This document shows positions 21,201 to 34,189 of a DNA stretch of 64,000 bases, piece after piece. Source of the DNA: Asterella californica (lineage: Eukaryota; Streptophyta; Marchantiopsida; Marchantiales; Aytoniaceae); assembly GCA_036924285.1 (NCBI GenBank), contig JAYKYS010000006.1:24278001-24342000 (forward strand). Reading direction: 5' to 3'. Below the pieces are notes generated by a model. It was given only the letters and a program-made list of their open reading frames with translations, was not told the origin of the DNA and made no database searches. How positions within the stretch are numbered: position 1 is the first letter of the stretch; every line of letters begins with the position of its first letter. The translations under genes were made by a program, and so were the position numbers.

Positions 21201-24200
21201 ATTTAAAGAAAAAATTCTTTTATTTCTTATGGGATGCACAATCGAGGGATAGCTATATATAACATTTCCGAGTGAAAGTTCAAACTAGTTTAGATGTACA
21301 ACAAACTATACTAGATGAACTCATAGCATAAATATAATATGCTACATTAAACCCTAAGTGTGGGTATAAAAGTGAAGAAAAATATACTTTTTTCTCATTT
21401 TACTTTAGGTTAGAAAAAAACTGTTTTGTTCCAAAAATCACCGTAACTATATTTAATATTTTTAGTGAATATTGAATACTGAATTGTGACGTTAATCACA
21501 TATTGTAAAGCTTCGAGAGAGCTTTGATTCAAATATTATGTAACAAGTAAGGAAATCTATTCAGCAAGAGTAAGTCTAGGTCTAAGTGCTCACTTTCTTT
21601 GTTCTCTCAGATCGCCCATTCGTAAAACGTCAAGTTTACAAGGCATATAACGGGGCACCTGGGTTCTATAAAGAAAATATCTATGTATAGAAACGACAAA
21701 AAGATCCCATTTTCTTTTCTGTCTTTTATCTCTTTCTTATTTCAACAGAATCGACGATTAGCTATACAAATGTATACCAACAAAATCCTTTAATGAATCC
21801 TCCGAGGTTTGAACGGTAGGTGAGATCTCTATGAATGAAAAAAAATTTATGTGCTTGGCTGTTGGAGAAAGTTGCATCCGAATTAAAGCACATAAATACG
21901 TAGTTCCAACGAAAGTTCCAAATGAAAAGCTTGTAGTCCTAATAATCTATCGTGTTGTTCATGGTTGATACACTTCAACTAAGAGAATAATGAGAGTGGA
22001 AGAATATATTGTTTAACCCAGAGTATGAATACCAATGCTCCTGGTGACCAGATGATCTTATTCTCCGAGTTCGCTTTCAGAGAACTGAGAAATTTAACCG
22101 TCATTCTGAGCATACTTTCGGTGATTATATCTTCATTCTAACTTGAAATCTGTAAAATAAAGAATCAAATCAAAGCTGTTCACTAACTTTACAAGTTCTC
22201 AAAATAAAACCAAGTTTAACAAACTCGTTAGTTATGAGAGAGAAATGTTAAGCCAGAGATTTCGATGCTTCGAAACAGAAGAGAAATTTTTTTTAGACTC
22301 AAAGAACACTGCAAGGGACAAGTAAATATCATTTTTAATGCTTTTATACTCATATTTTTAACAGAATGTTACATGAGAATATTTTATATTATAATTTCAG
22401 TGAATAATATGCATGCAAGATCAACTTCTGGCAGAGCAGAAGAAGAAAACAAGGTTTACTCAACTCAGAAACTTATCATCAAGAACTGGTTTCATAAGAG
22501 TTTAGTACATTAGGTAAAAGCTCGAGGAAAGATACCAAACTGATGCTCGACTGAACAAACATTTTTGAAAAGAGGAGAAATAATTAATAAATTCTGTTTA
22601 AATTTAATTTACTAAATTATATAACTAAATTTAAATTCTTAAAATTAAAAACAATTCACTTCATAATACATGACCGTTGCAATTACAAAACCCATAAGGA
22701 AACTAAACTGAACTCTTTTCTCGTCTAAACACTTCTATCTTCAACGACTAGAAATACTTCTTATGAATTAATTTATAATTTAACCTCACCAAGAAAAATA
22801 AATTAAAATATAAATTAAAGTCCTTGCATATTTCCTCTCTTCCGAACTTGGAAGATGTGAATATATATATATATATCTAACAATACCGATTACTGGTAGA
22901 TATTTTGAAATAGCCCTCGGATGCAGACATGCAACAAGCAACAAAGTGAACGATGTGTTTTTAGACTTAATGAAAGCATGTAAAGTGAAAATCTCTTTCG
23001 ATGCACTAAAATTAGAAGAGTAGATGTTTTTTCACGGATTGAACAATCTCGTTTTTCGCCTTAGCTAGATAAAAGAAAGCAAATCTCATACCTGACCTTC
23101 AAAGTTTTCCCTTTTACATGAAACGAGATATGCAATGAGCGAACTGAATTCCCATATGGTAATCTAAATTAGTGTTATATGAATATATGAGATATTCGTT
23201 CGCCTGAAGTTAACTCAAGATGACATAAGCTATTTGATATATGCAAAACAGTGAATTTCAAGAGCAACTCTCACAATAGAAAACTACTGATGATATAAAT
23301 GAAAATAACCAGCACTCCAATCAAACGTTCTCCTTAAATAATGACACTTAAAAATAGTGTTGGTATTCAAATAAAACAAACATCAAAACCATATTATTTA
23401 GAACTAATATCCATACATAATCATTACTGAGAATTACAAACCCTCACTGAAATGGTGTCGCGTAGACTAATGCAAGTAGTCAGTATAGAAGCCGGAAACT
23501 ACGGGATGCGGATATCTAGCTTTCCGTAACAAGCCGCCCGGAAAAGCTTGAACAGCAAACCTTATCTATCTCTTCGTCCTTGTGAGCTGTAACAATGGAG
23601 GAATGCCATACAGATCGAAGAAAATTTATACATTTGCCATTCTAGCATGCATGCAATGCATCCTTCCGGTGGAAATCACTGTCCTCTTCTATTTCCCCTG
23701 TAGATCTTTGTTACGCAACCGTTCCCCAACACATCTGAAGAATTTGTAGCGTAAATATTTCTCACATAGAAGCGGTGTAAACAGTACACAGCTATGGGGG
23801 CGAGTCAACTAGTATCTGCGAACATCGGAAATTCGAATCGGAGAGGTGACGATGATCTGCGAGGGTCTACAGACGATCTATAGGACAGTATCACTCTGGC
23901 TTTACCTGTACAAGAGGATCGTCAAGGAACGATTTTCAACGGAGCCCCTGTAATCGACAGATCAACCACAGCCCCATCCTGACCAACCCCATCCTGATCA
24001 ACCACAGCCCCATCCCAACCTCACCTTCTCTGCCGTGTTGTGAGCTAACGGTGAACTCGACCGTCATACAGCAACGAACGAGTCGGTGAGTGCAACAAAG
24101 GAGTGAGGACTGCACTTACATTCAGATCCGCGCCTTCTGAGATATTCTGGTATTTCATAGCTGTGATATGAAAATACCAAGTTAAATGCACAAAAAGTGA

Positions 24201-24600
24201 TAGATATACAAGCTTGAGAATTATCGAATGAGAAAGGACACATGAGAAAGGGTAGTCAAGAACTGGGAGTGACATAAAAGTTCACTACCCACTGGAACTT
24301 TCATCAATTTCGTCAAATGACAGGAGTACATGTTTGAGCGTCCGAAAAACTGAATCGTAATCAGTTTGCAAAATTGCAAAGCACTAGAGGTCAAGAAACT
24401 CTCATTTACAGTTGTTGTACAGGTGTACTCATTGCTACTATAACACAACCAATGACACCCTCCTCACAAGTCCAGAGGAAGGGGGGCGGATTTCTCTCTT
24501 AGCATCATCATCCATCTACTATAATCTGATGAGCCCACAAGACACGATGTATGTCCATTTGTTACAAAAAGGAAGGTTGCTTTTAAAACTGAACCCTTAG
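21201..24600 (+). other. AT-rich spacer, no gene seen
   Basis: Short chance frames only. Local features are an AT microsatellite at 22858-22878 and a 36-bp duplication at 23961-24020 (ATCAACCACAGCCCCATCC twice). AAAGCTTCGAGAGAGCTTT near 21508 is a short palindrome. Confidence 0.5.
23961..24020 (+). repeat. 36-bp tandem duplication
   Basis: ATCAACCACAGCCCCATCC occurs at 23961 and 23997. A shorter ACCCCATCCTGA copy sits between them. Confidence 0.8.
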
Positions 24601-27270
24601 AACGGGATCCCCTCTGCTCCTTTTTTTTCTTCCATACTCTTCTACAGACGACTGGACTCTAGTAGTCCCATCCACTAAGTGCTGTTCCCGATCTCTCTCT
24701 CGCATCCATCGGCCAAGAGTGCTGCGACAGAAGACTACTTGCACGGGCAGCTGGCTGCAAGGAGCCCTCTTGCGGACGACTCAAAACAATTTCTTCAGCC
24801 CTTGCTTCCGCCCCCCGAGTTACACGGCTGGGTCGGAGAGGAGAGATTTGTAGAAGACGGCAAAGCCCTACATGTTGATCTCCACGGCAAACTCCAAGCT
24901 CGACGTTTCTTAGAAACACCCGTGCCAGTCTGGAACAAGGACATTTGTCAAATTAGGCTCCGGTGTTTAGACAAACTGTAACATAAGTCAGCAAAACATG
25001 ATGATACGTGACAGTGACAATACTAATAGATGCCAACCAAACACGAAGAAGCCTAGATAAAGAATCACACCCTAGGAAATTCTGACTACACTCTCTGGAA
25101 GTCGAACTCGCCTTGAAAGTAGAACTTGTATGCAAACTTGAATATGAGGATGGAAGACTAATGACTCCGTCAAAGCAGAAGCATACTTCACAGAAGCGAA
25201 ACTCGGTAATGAGGAAGACCAGCTACTTAAAATGAGGAAAAGAGAAGAGAAAACAGAAAACAGGTCGTATGATGAACAATGCAGAGCTTGCCAGAACTTC
25301 TAGCTAAACCATGAGTTTGGTCTCGATGGACCAATTCTATCGCCATATATCCGACTAGAAACAGACGAACAACCGAGAAGACTTGAAAACCATATTATAC
25401 GAAACGATGAGTTGAATCTGAGTCAACATATTGAGCTAGTGACCCACCGAGTGCATGAAAGAGCCCAGGTAAAGTAACAGGCAAATACCAAGAGTACAAA
25501 GGGCATAGTTTAGCATTGGAAGAAAATATGGCTTAGCAAACACAGAAAGCACCCCAGCCGGAAAACTGAAGTAAGAAACGATCAATCAAAATGAAACGAT
25601 CAAACAAATTGAAAGTCAGGTGGTGACCCTTACTTGTTCAGCTGAGTCTGCACTGAGCAGCGTAAGCGAGAGAAGGACAACATCCCCTTAAGACCAGACA
25701 AAAGAAGTGAACGTAAGTTAATATCCACTGACGAAGTGAAATAACTGCGCAGCACTTCCTCACAAGTTCTTCAAACAACCCACTGCTTTTCTTTACAGCT
25801 GAACACTGCTGAAAACGAGGAAAAAGCAACAGATCCAACCTCAACGAGGTAACGATGAAATCGATACAATAAAAAATAACCTCAGAATACGTAATAGTAA
25901 AACGCTGGGTATTGCTCTGGGGAATCTGTGAGTGCCCGGTACAAGAGACGGAGATTCTAACTAAAGGAAAATCTCTGTGCGCCACCTCTCGCTTGGAATA
26001 GAGGGAAACAAACCACTGTTCTAGCTTCAACATCCACCCGCTCATGACACACTTAGTGGAGTATACTGTGATCCAGGTACACTTCGAAACTGGTTCAGAC
26101 AGCAGTTTTATTGATGTGAAATTTTAGATATACGTAGGTTCAACTGTGATACATAAGGAAATCGCCGCCTTGCTGCGCCAGTGCAGCAACTATTCTATGC
26201 CAAATGAGGTAGCAAAAGCCCACATGAAGATGGCCCGCATACCTACATGACTTACTGCCTAGGGTGAACCTCGATCACCAGAATCTAACTCACCAACAGC
26301 CAGGCCCCTCACTAATCTGGTTTTCCTTTATTACTGTTGGAAGGTTTGCAAAGAGCCACCTTCCCTCCGTGCGGGTCTTGCCTGATCAAGGATAGACAAG
26401 AGGAGCATATTCGACACAACATCAAGCAAACAGAAGAACTCTTCCAGATCTCGAATGGATTTGTCCTGCTGGACTGAATCAAATATACTGTGAACGGCTA
26501 CGGAGATAGCCAGGCTCGGGATTAAAAGGAACTCTCTCCTTCGAGGAGGTTACCCAATAAGAACCAACGTTTGTCTTGGCTGGTACTGAATAAAATCCGC
26601 CGTTTTCAGCATTTGCTTGGTTCTATTCCGCGCGGGTAATTTGATAAGTTGGTACGAAACCTTTGTGCAATTCAAAAGGACATAGGAGATTCCACCAAGA
26701 ACTTCAACGCAGCAGAAACTGGCACCATTTTGAAGTGCCTGTACCATTGTCTGAGGAGTTGACGTGAGTATCTAACCTTGGTAATTCGCACGTCCAAACA
26801 CGTATTGTACTCCCTAAAGACTTCTTTAGATTCACTCTTGAGAGAAATCTAAACTTGTGCAGTCACTATGGGGTTCGAAACTACTGCGACAAGTTGCAAA
26901 TTTCGAATGGCATACAAGCATCCACAACGCAACAAAGGGTACGAGTAGTGCTCGTCACTACTCTGGAACTAAGGACCTACTGTACAGAAGATGAACCTGG
27001 GGAACCTTGATACCCATAACACCCGGATAAGTGTGCTCATTTCTAATAATAACTAAGCCACTCTCGGCACTTACTTGGACTCAACTCGCTATACTCTCTC
27101 GTTCAGCGTTGCGAACTCAGGAAATGCATACCCTCAAGTACATCTTGGGGAGAATTATAGTGAGTAGGGCCGCTCTGAGAATGGGAGTATGCGCAAGCTT
27201 CATTAGGTCGTCGAGCAAGTACACATGCCACATTCACCAAGGCAGCACAACAGAAAATTCGATGGCAAAC
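24601..27270 (-). other. 3' side of the GTD-binding gene; terminal exon(s) not resolved
   Basis: The GTD-binding gene should continue here on the minus strand. A candidate exon follows an acceptor CCTCAG at about 26746-26751 and could read QWYRHFKMVPVSAALKFLVE before a stop, but the phase does not match the donor at 27284 without another small exon. The frames at 26045-25638 and at 24660-24980 on both strands have no recognisable domain. Confidence 0.35.
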
Positions 27271-27274
27271 CGAT

Positions 27275-30200
27275 TCATACCTTGATAGAGGAAGCAAGTT
27301 TGGGCCCATGTTCTTCTGCAGTATTTATGGCTTTTTTATCGATTCCTCGTAACTCACGAAGTTGTTGTGCAATTTCCTGGAGCAGCTGCATTTCACCATT
27401 CTCTGTTCTCAAGGAACTGATCGTCTGTTGCATCGTCTGTCGATCAGCCTCAAGAGTCCTCAGCCTGGTAGTCAACTGGTCCACCACATCACCCATCTTA
27501 ACAATCGGAGATGGCGTTTGAGGTGTCCTTTGCCCTGCTGCTTGAGCCGTATCACGACAACGCCCTGAAGTTGAAGTTGCTGACCATTCGAAGTCCTGCT
27601 CCAAAGATTCACCTTCGGGCGAAGACGTGACATACCGACCTGTTCCCGTCTGAGAATAGGGTCTTCCCTTGCCACTAGCTCTGCGTTCCGCCGAATGGTA
27701 TCCAGGTAAAGGATCTGGCTTTCCTAGACGGTCCCCTAGAAACTCCGTATAGACGTCACTTTCGGGGTAATAGGCAGACTCTCCACGCGTGAGCTTGCTA
27801 GAAGTAGAGAACACAGACTTCCTCACTTCACCATTGGAAAGCGAATCACTCCTCTTTGGTGTGGATGTGTCCAGCGAATCTCGTTGAACCTCGTAAACGT
27901 CGTGGACAAGGGAACCTTCACTGAATTCATCTTCTTCATGTCTGACTGGCCTTTCACCTCTTCGTTCCTCGCTTTCTACAACAATTTTGGAAGACGAAGC
28001 ATCATCCCTTACGAGTAACCGATCTCCTTCACTGGCTTGTCTGCGGAATCTCGATGCGACCGATGGTAGTCTGCCATCACCAGGAGAAGGTCTTCTGGGT
28101 TTCTCGCGGTCGGATTCCGTCGCAGAGAACTCCATCAACGCTCCCCTGGTCCCGGCTTGGTCGTCGAGTGCTGAATCCGCACTCGATGAACCTGCCTTTT
28201 CAGATCTGTTGACGTCACTTGAACTGGTACGACCAAGCTGCAGTGGAGGTTTCTTCGCTCCACCCCGATGAAGCTGCTCCTCAAACTTCCAAACGTACTC
28301 CAGAACTGAAATTCGTTTCTCTTCCATGGCTCGGTTGGCTTCGGCGTCCCGAACAATTCCTGACATGAGTCCTCTATTGTCAGTAGTCTTCTGTGTTTCT
28401 CCTTTCGGGTCCTGCTTGTATATTGCTCTGTTGGCGGCATTCTCACCTTCAGCGGATCCAAAACTCCTCAAAGTGTTCCTCCAGATTCGTCTCAGGTCAT
28501 CTTCATTTCTGACCTTGCCCTTTCTGCTTTGCTTCTGGAATTTCTCCTCAATTTTGTTCAGAGTCTCCAAGGATGCCTCGTCACGCAGTCTCGGTTCGTT
28601 CCTTAAGGAGTCCATCATAGTGTGGAATGATTCATAGCCTGCAGCAGCAGCAGCATCTTCATTCCGAGCTGCAGTCTCCTCACTTCCGGCTTCACTTCGA
28701 GCACCGACTTCACTTACCCCGCCATCTCTTTGATTCTCCTCCTCTTCACCAACTGAGCCGAATGTATCCAGCAGATTCTTCCTGCCAGAATCAATTGACA
28801 TGTTACTGATCTTCCAAGAAAGTTTAGCTTTGTCTCCGCTCTCCTCGTCTTCTTTGATAGCCGGGACTTTCGCGGGCGACTTGTCAGCAACCTTTTGATT
28901 CGCCGCGGTCACCCATTCCTTAATTTCCGCGAGTAGTCTCTCCTCCCGACTGTACCTTTTGTTCTTCCATTCATCGTTGCCCTCGAGCAGTAGCGTTTCC
29001 CTCTCAATCAGCAAGAAATCGCTTTTCTTCCTAGGACCACCCGATGGGTCTACGCCAGCTCCGTCCAGCTCGTCCATCGTGAGAGCGAGAAGCCTCTGAC
29101 GATAGAGCTGCGCCTCTTCTTCCAAATTGAACATCTCCTTATCTCGCCGAACAAGAATATCTTGAAGAAGTGCGATAGCCTCCTGGTCGTACAACTGTTT
29201 CTCGTCCGCCATCCTTTGAAACTGGCGGCATTCCATCTGTGCCGCTGCTTTCTCCTCCTGGAGACGAGTGATCATTGCCATAGCCTCGTTTGCTGCAGTC
29301 GCTGAAGCGCTGCGCTCCTGCTCGAGCTCATTGTAAAGTTCTGCCAACGCCTTGCGCTCAGCCCGAAGTGCTTCCTTCAGCTCTTTCACTCCACAATATT
29401 CCAGACGGTCATCATCATCGTCCTGATTGGCCATGGAGCTTCCTCCCTCCATTTCATCGAATGAGTGAGAAACCTCATAACTCCCGCTCCATTCGGGAGT
29501 TATGTCCCCTCGACCTCCTCTGCCAAACTGAGAATCACTAGACACGCCTTCTCCTTTCCTGTTCCCAGACGCCTCTCCACTTCTTCCATAATTTACCGGG
29601 AAGCGTCTTATGAAAGTAAAACTATCTTGCGAAGAATTCCCTGAAGATTCTTCCCAGCTAGCTTTTCTTAAGTTTTCTGCATCCTCGGCATCTGACACAA
29701 CGAACTGCTTTGGCATGGCCGATAGCTGGTCCCCATCCTCGCACTCATCGTCAACAACCATCTCTTCCTGGAGAAGGTTGAGAGAGGCACCACCGTCGCC
29801 TGTATCCCCATGGTGGTGGTGGATTCCACACACAGGCGTCCTTTTGGCGATCCCCGACGCAGTTTCTCCAAATTCCTGCTCTGGATCCCGTGGCGAGCCG
29901 CCTCTACTGTGATCGGGGAAAACCTTGGCAAATTTCCGCTTCAGTGGACGTCCAGACAAAGACAGAAGTTCGCTGCTCACTGCTAGGTTACAAAGACGAC
30001 ACTCGCTACTGTACGGCCCCGACGTTTTCCCCGCGACTACGGAAGCGTCCCTCACGCTCCGCTCATCCGCACTCGTGCCATCGACCATTTCGGCCGAGAA
30101 ACAATCTACTCGCTCACAGCTTGCATCGCCTTCTTGCCAGTGTCTCGAACAACTATGATGTTCTGGGGACGAGGAGGAGGAATTGACATATACTGGAGGA

Positions 30201-30631
30201 GGAGGAGGAGGACATTTAGAGGAAGTTTTAGCGGGAGGAGAAGCAGAAGTGCTGCTCTGATTGGCAGAGGAGCACGAGCAATCAGCTAGATGAAGCGCGC
30301 ATTTCTCACCGAAGAAACCCATGTTCGCGTCCTTGCCGACCCGACGGCCGATATTGCTATTCCCTGTTAGGTGCTCCTGAGGTTTGTCTTGAGAATTTTT
30401 ACACAATTCTAACCCTTGTTGCGAAGCTCCGACTTCCCTCCCGTGGTCGACTTCGCACGAGTGGCAAGAAAGACATAGACCTGACGACCTGATGAGTTTG
30501 GTAGTGATGATTGAGATGATCGCGCATAGTAGCACGATGAAGCCCAAAATCAACTCCACAAACGCCCAGACTAGAGAAGAAACCTTCCACCGATCTGAGA
30601 CAACGTGATGCTCAACATCGATCCATGCCAT
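27275..30631 (-). CDS. GTD-binding (DUF593) membrane-anchored protein, myosin-binding type; 3' exon missing
   Basis: The best start is the Met at 30631 (MAWIDVEHHVV), since the upstream extension to 30742 lacks family character. From it, a membrane helix spans residues 17-47, followed by a Cys-rich patch (CLSCHSC; CALHLADCSC). The GTD-binding coiled coil lies at about 410-515: LKEALRAERKALAELYNELE, then DQEAIALLQDILVRRDKEM. A long acidic, Ser-rich middle follows. The C-terminal coiled coil shows LTTRLRTLEADRQTM, SLRTENGEMQ and LLQEIAQQLRELR. Family members tether myosin XI to vesicles or organelles. The open frame stops at 27275, but AAG/GTATGA at 27284 looks like a donor, so the last exon lies further left. 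At over 1,110 codons in one exon it is unusually intron-poor. Confidence 0.9.
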   Translation of the reverse strand: MAWIDVEHHVVSDRWKVSSLVWAFVELILGFIVLLCAIISIITTKLIRSSGLCLSCHSCEVDHGREVGASQQGLELCKNSQDKPQEHLTGNSNIGRRVGKDANMGFFGEKCALHLADCSCSSANQSSTSASPPAKTSSKCPPPPPPVYVNSSSSSPEHHSCSRHWQEGDASCERVDCFSAEMVDGTSADERSVRDASVVAGKTSGPYSSECRLCNLAVSSELLSLSGRPLKRKFAKVFPDHSRGGSPRDPEQEFGETASGIAKRTPVCGIHHHHGDTGDGGASLNLLQEEMVVDDECEDGDQLSAMPKQFVVSDAEDAENLRKASWEESSGNSSQDSFTFIRRFPVNYGRSGEASGNRKGEGVSSDSQFGRGGRGDITPEWSGSYEVSHSFDEMEGGSSMANQDDDDDRLEYCGVKELKEALRAERKALAELYNELEQERSASATAANEAMAMITRLQEEKAAAQMECRQFQRMADEKQLYDQEAIALLQDILVRRDKEMFNLEEEAQLYRQRLLALTMDELDGAGVDPSGGPRKKSDFLLIERETLLLEGNDEWKNKRYSREERLLAEIKEWVTAANQKVADKSPAKVPAIKEDEESGDKAKLSWKISNMSIDSGRKNLLDTFGSVGEEEENQRDGGVSEVGARSEAGSEETAARNEDAAAAAGYESFHTMMDSLRNEPRLRDEASLETLNKIEEKFQKQSRKGKVRNEDDLRRIWRNTLRSFGSAEGENAANRAIYKQDPKGETQKTTDNRGLMSGIVRDAEANRAMEEKRISVLEYVWKFEEQLHRGGAKKPPLQLGRTSSSDVNRSEKAGSSSADSALDDQAGTRGALMEFSATESDREKPRRPSPGDGRLPSVASRFRRQASEGDRLLVRDDASSSKIVVESEERRGERPVRHEEDEFSEGSLVHDVYEVQRDSLDTSTPKRSDSLSNGEVRKSVFSTSSKLTRGESAYYPESDVYTEFLGDRLGKPDPLPGYHSAERRASGKGRPYSQTGTGRYVTSSPEGESLEQDFEWSATSTSGRCRDTAQAAGQRTPQTPSPIVKMGDVVDQLTTRLRTLEADRQTMQQTISSLRTENGEMQLLQEIAQQLRELRGIDKKAINTAEEHGPKLASSIKV

Positions 30632-33020
30632 CTCCGAGCCACACACCAAATCGACTAAGCGAGTTCCCGAAATGGGCCAAGTATATACAGGGTCAATCGG
30701 CGCACGAGAAAAGGATAAAAGGCGTGCAACACCAAGTAACAAAGATTATCGTTGATTGACAACATTCTGCTGACAGAAAAAAGATGTTGCTGGTCTCAAC
30801 GGAATCGACCCTGTAACCCCATGGCAGCGGCCACTACTCCGAACTGAAAAAACTCCAATTCGAGTTGAAGAATCTACCTCAAACCTCTATCGTACCAAAG
30901 CCGAGAACAGCCGAGCTGAACCCAACTAACCCGAATCTGCAGATCGTGCTCCAGCCGGATTGAACTGCCGGGCGGGTTGGCTGAATCAAGCCACGAAAAC
31001 GACTTGAGAGAGTTGTGCAATCTCCACGAAATTGAGACGGAAACAAACTCAGACGACTCTGTGAAAAGACGTTATGAAGAAGCGAAATCACTGATCCGAT
31101 ACCCTGTGAGAATTCTTCCTCTGGAGACTTCTCACAGGATTGTCGTACAAACCTCTCATTATTATAGGAATCTGCGAAGTCATCCCCATACGAATCGACA
31201 ACAACTCAACTAGATCCACGCTGCGCTCCTGAGTAGGAGTCGTACACATTACCTCACTCTGACCTAACTTCCTCCGAATCTTATGAAAAGCTTCAGAGAT
31301 TAAACGCAGACAAGGGTCTGGGTCGAATCTGGACAACGAGCGAAAAGGAGGGCTACAACATAGACTGAGATCGAAACAATAAGATGTGAATGTAGAAGAC
31401 AGCGCGAGTTCAGGAGAGAGGAAGAGGAAGGAAACAACAAGAACCAAATATGGATAAACAAAAGTTAAAAAATGTCCTACGAAAGCAGGAGAAGAACGGG
31501 AGAGGAAGCACAGCGACCAGAACGAGAGAATCTCTCGTCTAGAACTGTCATCTATGCTATCGGAACACAGAGCAACCTGTGCTCTGAGTCGGTTTCTGAG
31601 TGTGCATCATCTATCTAATAAGAAATCAGAACCCCAAACTACCCACTTGTCTCTTCCACCTGTCCTTCGGGCCCTCTCCACTCATAGCAAGAGAGAGGGC
31701 GAGAGTGGTGAGAGTGGTGAGCGACCTTGATCTCCGCTGGTGGAATTCCCGTCAATCCAGTAAATCCGCCATCGCCATCATCAAATCCAACGCGACAGCA
31801 GAGGAACCGGGCTATTAATTCACTCCACAAATGACAAAAGGAAATACTCAACAGTTCGCTATTTGATTTGTTTTCTCTCTGTGTTTCACTCCAAGACCCG
31901 CGAGCCGCCTTGCCTCAACTGAACTCCCAACTATGGCTCACGTCCACCACGACCGACTACAATGAAGAAGCCACGAGAGCACAAGGGACGCGCTTTCGCC
32001 TCATTATCCAGGGAGTCAGTGCATTGTCCGTAGGTCACGTGCGGTTCTCCGCTGGAGTGCCTCCGTTTCTGCTGTGTCGACACAAGTACCGGGAAGAAGG
32101 GACCACGGTTTTGCACAGTTCTTGACCTCTCCCCGGGTTCAAGGACTGCTAATGACCGTGCTTCGGGTACAAACGGTTGTGACTGTGTACCCGCAAGTGA
32201 CCCAAGCTCAGTGACTCACAAAACCCAGTAGATGACATGTGTGGGCTGGCGCGGGAAGCGGTAAGTTGACAACACCTACCTGCGAGCTGGAAGTCTTGTG
32301 GCCAATCTGACGGGGTTTTGGACGTTTTGTCGCGTGTCAACTCTCACCTCCGCCTGGCCTGGCTGAAGGAGCCCACTGGGTAGCGCTGGAAAGGGTTTGC
32401 CACCTTGGAAGAAAAGGAAGAAAGAGTGGATCTTCAGATGCAGCGGGACGTGCCAGAACTGCGGTCAAGGGATTGGGTTTTCTCGCCATGCTATTTCGAA
32501 ACACATTACGGACTATGCGGACTACACAGTGACTAGTTTTTCATTCATTCTGATAGAAAACTTTTCAGCCGAGCCTGATGCCCCCTTTACTGCGCAGTCC
32601 GAACCTCTTAAATACCACTTAGCCACTAATATCATCCTCATTAGTCTACATAGTAAATTATAAATGATATTACCTGTCCCTTGGATCTTCCTGGTTCATA
32701 GACTGTCCATGTGAACCCACCACAAGGAGACTCAGACCAGAAGCTTCATTCACAATTACAAGCGCATGCATCTCTAATCTTATTTGCAAAAGATTGAGCC
32801 CACCAATTTTTTCTTAAAAGACTATAGACTAAATCACTTGACACCAATCTTCGATATCCCATGTGATCTAACATAGTTCCAATGTCTTCTCTTACATACA
32901 TCGCTGTGCCCAGAGATATACTATTGGTTACTAATCTAACCCCAAAAGAAATCCGGGGATTTCTTTTGGTAAACTCAAGTCAATCTTAGGCGATATGTTA
33001 CAACAATATTAAATTAGCTT
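30632..33020 (-). other. Upstream region of the GTD-binding gene, no second gene seen
   Basis: This tract should hold the 5' untranslated region and promoter. Frames at 31447-31088 and 30879-31091 on the minus strand could be upstream ORFs but show nothing recognisable. A short palindrome (CGGGTACA at 32165, TGTACCCG at 32187) is present. I could not place a TATA box with confidence. Confidence 0.4.
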
Positions 33021-33027
33021 GCGTATG

Positions 33028-33109
33028 ATTATTCACCCTCTTCCATCGAAAACTGGGTACAAGCTTAATTTATTACCTAACCCTTCTGACGATAAGGTTA
33101 GGTAATAAA
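33028..33109 (+). repeat. Paired-hairpin repeat, copy 1
   Basis: Hairpin B is TTTATTACCTAACCCTT and AAGGTTAGGTAATAAA at 33069-33109. Hairpin A is reduced to its left arm (ATTCACCCTCTTCCATC). Confidence 0.85.
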
Positions 33110-33934
33110 CTAAAATATTTATTGGATACTTTTCTATAGTTCATAACCAGTCGCACTTATACAAAGAAGTGTTGCTATGAACTTCACTTATGGGTTTTCA
33201 CTTCACGTTTTAGCAGTTCTTGTATGGCTAATATTTAACATAAATATCAATTTACATATCAATTAATCAATTAATCAATTACTTAATTATTTAATCTTAT
33301 AAAAAATTTACATAATAATTATACTTTTTTCGATAACAGATAGCGAACAAAAGTCCCCCAAAGGTGGTTGAGCAGGCATATTCATGATTCTTCTTGAGTC
33401 AACTTTTTACACTTCCAATCTGAATTCATGCATCAAATCAATGCACAAGTTTCCTACTCTAAAGATGAGAACTGGATAAATCAGAGTTGAGCAAGTCTAG
33501 TTGTTACGACTATCTCATTTCATTATATTTTCCTATACTACAGTACTATAAATACTGTAAGTGGGACCATACAAGATGCATCAGTCCTAAATGACTAAAC
33601 TACTAAGAGAAAGAACTTGAATCTTATGATCACGGTCTTCAAGAGTCCAGACCTCATTCCTGCTGACGTGAGAAGTTTTGTTTTGGTTTCCAGTTTCGAA
33701 AGATGGTCAGCTAAAACTATTCTCAGATAACGCTACAGTAGTTCTCAGTCTTCATAGCGATCAACGAGCGCTTTCTGGCAGAAGCGGTCAAACTAAAAAC
33801 TGCCAGATTTGAAACCAGAAAAGAACAAGCGAAACTGGACCGAAACTAGGTCTCCTCCTCCTCGCTGCCGAGGGGAGAAGGCATGTTCGAACTACTTGGG
33901 AAGCATGCCTATTCATTGAACGTTTGACTTCTTT

Positions 33935-34010
33935 GCATATATTCACTCCTCTGTCTGTCGATGGAAGCGGCAATATGCGAGGGTTTAATTTATTATCTTA
34001 TTTTTTCGAA
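33935..34010 (+). repeat. Paired-hairpin repeat, truncated copy
   Basis: A degraded hairpin A (TATTCACTCCTC ... GATGGAAGCGGCAATATGC) is followed by only the left arm of hairpin B (TTTAATTTATTATC). Confidence 0.6.
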
Positions 34011-34189
34011 AAATATATGTTTAATAAATCATATATATATAGTTTTGTAGCCTTTCATAATTATACTCTCATAAGCGCATTCGCCATTTTTTTCGTTATG
34101 GTTAATGTGAGGATCTTTCATATCTTCGGGTTTGCTCAACGATTAATATTTATGAAATCTTTTGTGAGTTTAGTATAGAATTCACTTAA

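Noticed and set aside
24659..24981. Overlapping 86- and 100-codon frames as a gene
   Set aside because: Both strands are open, neither has a domain, and no splice or start context supports either.
25638..26045. 135-codon minus-strand ORF behind the GTD-binding gene
   Set aside because: No family features; it may be untranslated sequence of that gene.
27362..30186. Plus-strand open frames opposite the GTD-binding gene
   Set aside because: They are shadows of the long minus-strand coding frame.
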